From Actinacidiphila fildesensis (GTDB lineage Bacteria; Actinomycetota; Actinomycetes; Streptomycetales; Streptomycetaceae), in NCBI RefSeq assembly GCF_042652185.1, contig NZ_JBHSIX010000008.1: 64,000 bases of DNA; one strand, written 5' to 3'. The position numbers were made by a program, and so were the translations under genes. The notes under the pieces were generated by a model. That model made no database searches. It was not told the DNA's origin and was given only the letters and a program-made list of their open reading frames with translations. Positions 61,049 to 64,000 of this stretch are shown piece after piece; the stretch's first letter is position 1, and every line of letters starts with the position of its first letter.

Positions 61049-61221
61049 AGGGGTGTCAAGGGTGTATAAGAAGCGCTGTTAGGTCTGTTATCGGACCGAC
61101 ACCTGAGGGGGACGTCACCTGCCATCGCCTCCCTGCACCACAGCAGCCCGTGCCACCATGTGAGCCGCGATAGACGGAGGAGCCGGTGACGGCAGCACGA
61201 CAGCAGTCGGGAGTAGACGTC

Positions 61222-62004
61222 ATGGACAGCGACGGGGGCGGCGGCACGCCGGCATCGGACGTGCCGGAGACGGCGGGCGCCGCCGGGCGCACCGCACGTG
61301 TGCCCAAGTACTACCGCCTCAAGCGACATCTGCTGGACATCACGCAGACGATGCCGCCCGGCACACCGGTCCCGCCCGAGCGCACGCTCGCGGCGGAATT
61401 CGACACCTCCCGCACCACCGTGCGGCAGGCCCTGCAGGAACTGGTCGTCGAGGGGCGCCTCGAACGCATCCAGGGCAAGGGCACCTTCGTCGCCAAGCCG
61501 AAGGTCTCCCAGGCACTGCAACTCACCTCGTACACGGAGGACATGCGCGCCCAGGGCCTGGAGCCCACATCACAGCTCCTGGACATCGGCTACATCACCG
61601 CGGACGACCGGCTCGCCGGCCTCCTCGACATGAAGACCGGCGGCCGGGTCCTGCGCATCGAGCGGCTGCGGCTCGCCAACAGCGAGCCGATGGCCATCGA
61701 GATCACCCATCTGTCGGCGAAGCGCTTCCCCGCGCTGCGCCGCAGCCTCGCCAAGTACACCTCTCTGTACACGGCGCTGGCGGAGGTCTACGACGTACGG
61801 CTGGCCGAGGCCGAGGAGACCATCGAGACCTCGCTGGCCACACCCCGGGAGGCCGGCCTGCTCGGCACGGACGTCGGTCTGCCGATGCTCATGCTGTCCC
61901 GGCACTCCATCGACACCACGGGCGAACCGGTCGAATGGGTGCGTTCCGTCTACCGCGGCGACCGGTACAAGTTCGTCGCCAGGCTGAGCCGCCCCACCGA
62001 CTGA
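61222..62004 (+). CDS. dasR: DasR, GntR/HutC-family global regulator of aminosugar metabolism
   Basis: 260 aa from ATG 61222 (GGGAG upstream); GTG 61186 with GGAGGAG is an equally strong start giving 272 aa, and the ATG is preferred because it is nearer the known length of about 254. GntR winged helix: TPVPPERTLAAEFDTSRTTV, LQELVVEGRLERIQGKGTFV. The UTRA (HutC) effector domain follows (LLDIGYITADDRLAGLLDM). Binding is released by GlcN-6-P. It controls chitin use and, in Streptomyces, antibiotic and developmental genes. Confidence 0.95.
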   Translation: MDSDGGGGTPASDVPETAGAAGRTARVPKYYRLKRHLLDITQTMPPGTPVPPERTLAAEFDTSRTTVRQALQELVVEGRLERIQGKGTFVAKPKVSQALQLTSYTEDMRAQGLEPTSQLLDIGYITADDRLAGLLDMKTGGRVLRIERLRLANSEPMAIEITHLSAKRFPALRRSLAKYTSLYTALAEVYDVRLAEAEETIETSLATPREAGLLGTDVGLPMLMLSRHSIDTTGEPVEWVRSVYRGDRYKFVARLSRPTD

Positions 62005-62080
62005 CCACCGACCGACCGCCGGGCCGCATTCCGGCCGAACCGGCTCCGATCCACCCGATTCCCCTCTCGTCCGGAATCGA

Positions 62081-62100
62081 GTCCGTACCGATATGCGGAC
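62081..62100 (+). promoter_or_regulatory. Inverted repeat upstream of the DUF3311/symporter operon
   Basis: GTCCGTA (62081-62087) and TGCGGAC (62094-62100) form a 7-bp dyad with one mismatch and a 6-base spacer. It lies about 85-100 bp upstream of the DUF3311 start. It could be an operator; the regulator is unknown. Confidence 0.4.
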
Positions 62101-62126
62101 CGCTAGTGACGTGTGGCGGAGTGCTG

Positions 62127-62168
62127 CCCTAGATTTCCTGCGCATTACGCAGGAGATTCGCTCTAGGG
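62127..62168 (+). promoter_or_regulatory. Nested hairpin in the leader of the DUF3311/symporter operon
   Basis: CCCTAGA (62127-62133) pairs with TCTAGGG (62162-62168), and inside it TCCTGCG (62136-62142) pairs perfectly with CGCAGGA (62148-62154) around CATTA. The structure ends 15 bases before the start codon, so it could act on the RNA or as a protein-binding dyad on the DNA. Confidence 0.55.
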
Positions 62169-62183
62169 GACGGAGCCGAGAAG

Positions 62184-62450
62184 ATGTCAGCACCACCGGA
62201 AACATCACCCACGCCCAACCGCACACCGGTCGTCACACCTTCGCGTGTGGTGGCCGGTGTATGCCTGGTCATCCCGTTGGTCGCGATGCTGTGGGTCAGC
62301 TCCTACGCGCGTCTGACGCCGGAGTTCATCGGCATCCCGTTCTTCTACTGGTACCAGATGGCCTGGGTCTTCATCTCGGCCGGACTGACCACGATCGCCT
62401 ACCTCCTGGTCCGCCGTGAGGAACGCGCACGCAAGGGAGCCGCGTCATGA
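62184..62450 (+). CDS. DUF3311 small membrane protein, symporter partner
   Basis: 88 aa with two helices (VVAGVCLVIPLVAMLWVSS and WYQMAWVFISAGLTTIAYLL). DUF3311 proteins are found next to sodium:solute symporters of the MctP type and are thought to be their small subunit, like YjcH with ActP. The stop overlaps the symporter start by 4 bp (ATGA). Confidence 0.9.
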   Translation: MSAPPETSPTPNRTPVVTPSRVVAGVCLVIPLVAMLWVSSYARLTPEFIGIPFFYWYQMAWVFISAGLTTIAYLLVRREERARKGAAS

Positions 62451-64000
62451 CCGGTGGAGTCAACGGTGTGGCGCTCGGCGTCTTCATCTTCTTCTTCGTG
62501 GCGGTCACCGTCCTCGGCTTCCTGGCGGCCCGCTGGCGGCGCGCCGACAACGCGCTGAGCCTGGACGAATGGGGCCTGGGCGGCCGGAGCTTCGGCACCT
62601 GGATCACCTGGTTCCTGCTCGGCGGCGACCTCTACACGGCGTACACCTTCGTCGCCGTCCCGGCGGCGATCTACGCGGCGGGCGCGGCCGGCTTCTTCGC
62701 GGTGCCGTACACGATCATCACGTACCCCCTGGTCTTCCTCTTCCTGCCGCGGCTCTGGTCGATCTCCCACAAGCACGGCTACGTCACGTCCTCGGACTTC
62801 ATCCGCGGCCGCTTCGGCTCCAAGGGCCTGTCGCTGGCGATGGCCGTCACCGGCATCCTCGCCACGATGCCGTACATCGCGCTGCAACTCGTCGGGATCC
62901 AGGCGGTCCTGGACGTGATGGGCGTGGGCGGCGGCGAGAACTCCAGCTGGTTCATGAAGGACCTGCCGCTGCTGATCGCGTTCGGGGTGCTCGCGGCGTA
63001 CACGTACTCCTCGGGGCTGCGCGCGCCCGCGATGATCGCGTTCGTCAAGGACGCGCTGATCTACATCGTCATCGCGGTGGCGATCATCTACATCCCGTAC
63101 AAACTGGGCGGGTTCGACGACATCTTCGACAAGGCGGGCAAGGCGTACGCCACCGTCAACCCGGCGACCGGGAAGCCCAAGGGCTCGCTGGTCTCCGGGC
63201 CGCAAGCGCAGTGGGCGTACGCGACCCTGGCGCTCGGCTCGGCCATGGCGCTGTTCCTGTACCCGCACTCGGTGACCGCGGTGCTGTCCGGCAAGAGCCG
63301 CAACGTCATCCGCCGCAACACCACCATCCTGCCGCTGTACTCCCTGATGCTGGGCCTGCTGGCGATGCTCGGCTTCATGGCGCTGGCGGCCGGCGTCGGT
63401 GTCGGGGTGAAGGGCTACAACCCGCAGACGGCGATCCCGCAGCTGTTCGAGAACATGTTCCCTGACTGGTTCGCGGGGGTGGCGTTCGCCGCGATCGGCA
63501 TCGGCGCGCTGGTGCCCGCGGCCATCATGTCGATCGCCGCGGCGAACCTGTTCACCCGCAACATCTACAAGGACTTCATCAAGCCCGACGCGACCCCCGC
63601 GCAGGAGACCAAGGTCTCCAAGCTGGTGTCGCTGCTGGTGAAGGTCGGCGCGCTGATCTTCGTCCTCACCATGGACAAGACGGTCGCGATCAACTTCCAG
63701 CTGCTGGGCGGCATCTGGATCCTGCAGACCGTCCCGGCCATCGTCGGCGGGCTGTTCACCCGGTGGTTCCACCGCTGGGCGCTACTGGCCGGCTGGGCCG
63801 CGGGCATGGTCTACGGCACCTGGAAGGCGTACGAGCAGCACACCCCGGCACAGACGCACTTCGCCGGGAACGCCGACCTGATCCCGTACATCGGCGAGAA
63901 GGGCTACATCGGCCTCACGGCCTTCGTGATCAACATAGTCGTGGCGGTCGTCCTGACCTTCGTCCTCAAGGCGCTCAAGGCGCCCGAGGGCGTCGACGAG
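62447..64000 (+). CDS. Sodium:solute symporter, MctP-like monocarboxylate type (3' end outside window)
   Basis: 518 codons visible from ATG 62447 with no stop before the right edge. About 13 helices; SSSF family segments include VALGVFIFFFVAVTVLGFLAA, GGRSFGTWITWFLLGGDLYT and PAAIMSIAAANLFTRNIYKD. Likely imports lactate, pyruvate or a similar monocarboxylate with sodium. The substrate is inferred from the DUF3311 pairing. Confidence 0.93.
   Translation, partial: MTGGVNGVALGVFIFFFVAVTVLGFLAARWRRADNALSLDEWGLGGRSFGTWITWFLLGGDLYTAYTFVAVPAAIYAAGAAGFFAVPYTIITYPLVFLFLPRLWSISHKHGYVTSSDFIRGRFGSKGLSLAMAVTGILATMPYIALQLVGIQAVLDVMGVGGGENSSWFMKDLPLLIAFGVLAAYTYSSGLRAPAMIAFVKDALIYIVIAVAIIYIPYKLGGFDDIFDKAGKAYATVNPATGKPKGSLVSGPQAQWAYATLALGSAMALFLYPHSVTAVLSGKSRNVIRRNTTILPLYSLMLGLLAMLGFMALAAGVGVGVKGYNPQTAIPQLFENMFPDWFAGVAFAAIGIGALVPAAIMSIAAANLFTRNIYKDFIKPDATPAQETKVSKLVSLLVKVGALIFVLTMDKTVAINFQLLGGIWILQTVPAIVGGLFTRWFHRWALLAGWAAGMVYGTWKAYEQHTPAQTHFAGNADLIPYIGEKGYIGLTAFVINIVVAVVLTFVLKALKAPEGVDE

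Noticed and set aside
1..64000. tRNA, rRNA, insertion sequence or prophage genes
   Set aside because: None was recognised; no transposase, integrase or terminal inverted repeats with target duplications were seen.

Overview
The window is high-GC actinobacterial chromosome with very strong third-position GC and dense genes. The combination of DasR/DasABC chitobiose uptake, nickel superoxide dismutase with SodX, WblE, a SigH-type sigma factor with its anti-sigma partner, a conservon (CvnABCD) and an FxSxx-COOH peptide locus points to Streptomyces or a very close relative. Most of it looks like conserved chromosomal core. No rRNA, tRNA, CRISPR array, insertion sequence or prophage was recognised.

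Layout. 0-4.6 kb: secreted or envelope proteins on the plus strand (GH18 chitinase with paired DasR-type operators, a PQQ-like beta-propeller protein, an NlpC/P60 hydrolase). 4.7-9.9 kb: a minus-strand conservon (sensor kinase, Roadblock, DUF742, small GTPase) followed by a styrene-monooxygenase-like flavoprotein. 10.2-12.6 kb: PP2C-like phosphatase, MarR regulator, GH25 lysozyme. 12.7-21.1 kb: Lon protease under an HspR-type HAIR element, an OmpR/kinase pair, and the fused 2-oxoglutarate decarboxylase/dehydrogenase Kgd. 21.2-34.0 kb: a minus-strand block of seven genes combining an FxSxx-COOH maturation cassette (TIR-NTPase-TPR protein, HExxH protein, radical SAM/SPASM enzyme, 63-residue precursor ending FNSAF) with a vWA / MoxR / trypsin-VMAP ternary system. 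34.2-43.4 kb: DUF6104 protein, DUF4097-PadR operon, an MDR oxidoreductase, an ECF sigma operon, malic enzyme, and a polar amino-acid ABC transporter.

43.4-53 kb: methyltransferase, CGNR zinc-finger protein, sodX/sodN, RpiR regulator, a PLP enzyme, an AAA ATPase, a GNAT enzyme, the anti-sigma/SigH pair, a lipid-kinase family protein, and wblE with a near-perfect CRP box. 53-62 kb: a PdtaS-type kinase, then the das locus (SIS-domain aminosugar isomerase/deaminase, GH3 DasD, permeases DasC and DasB, lipoprotein DasA, divergent regulator DasR). 62-64 kb: DUF3311 protein and a sodium:solute symporter that runs off the right edge.

Two themes link genes across the window. First, chitin use: DasR (61-62 kb) is expected to control both dasA and the chitinase 60 kb away, because both promoters carry matching TGGTnnAGACCn operators; a third, one-mismatch site lies upstream of the PdtaS-like kinase. 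Second, the 21-34 kb block looks like a self/non-self or conflict-type signalling locus whose effectors (TIR-like, trypsin-like, HExxH) are held under NTPase control and next to a modified peptide. It is the best candidate for a system not yet functionally described.
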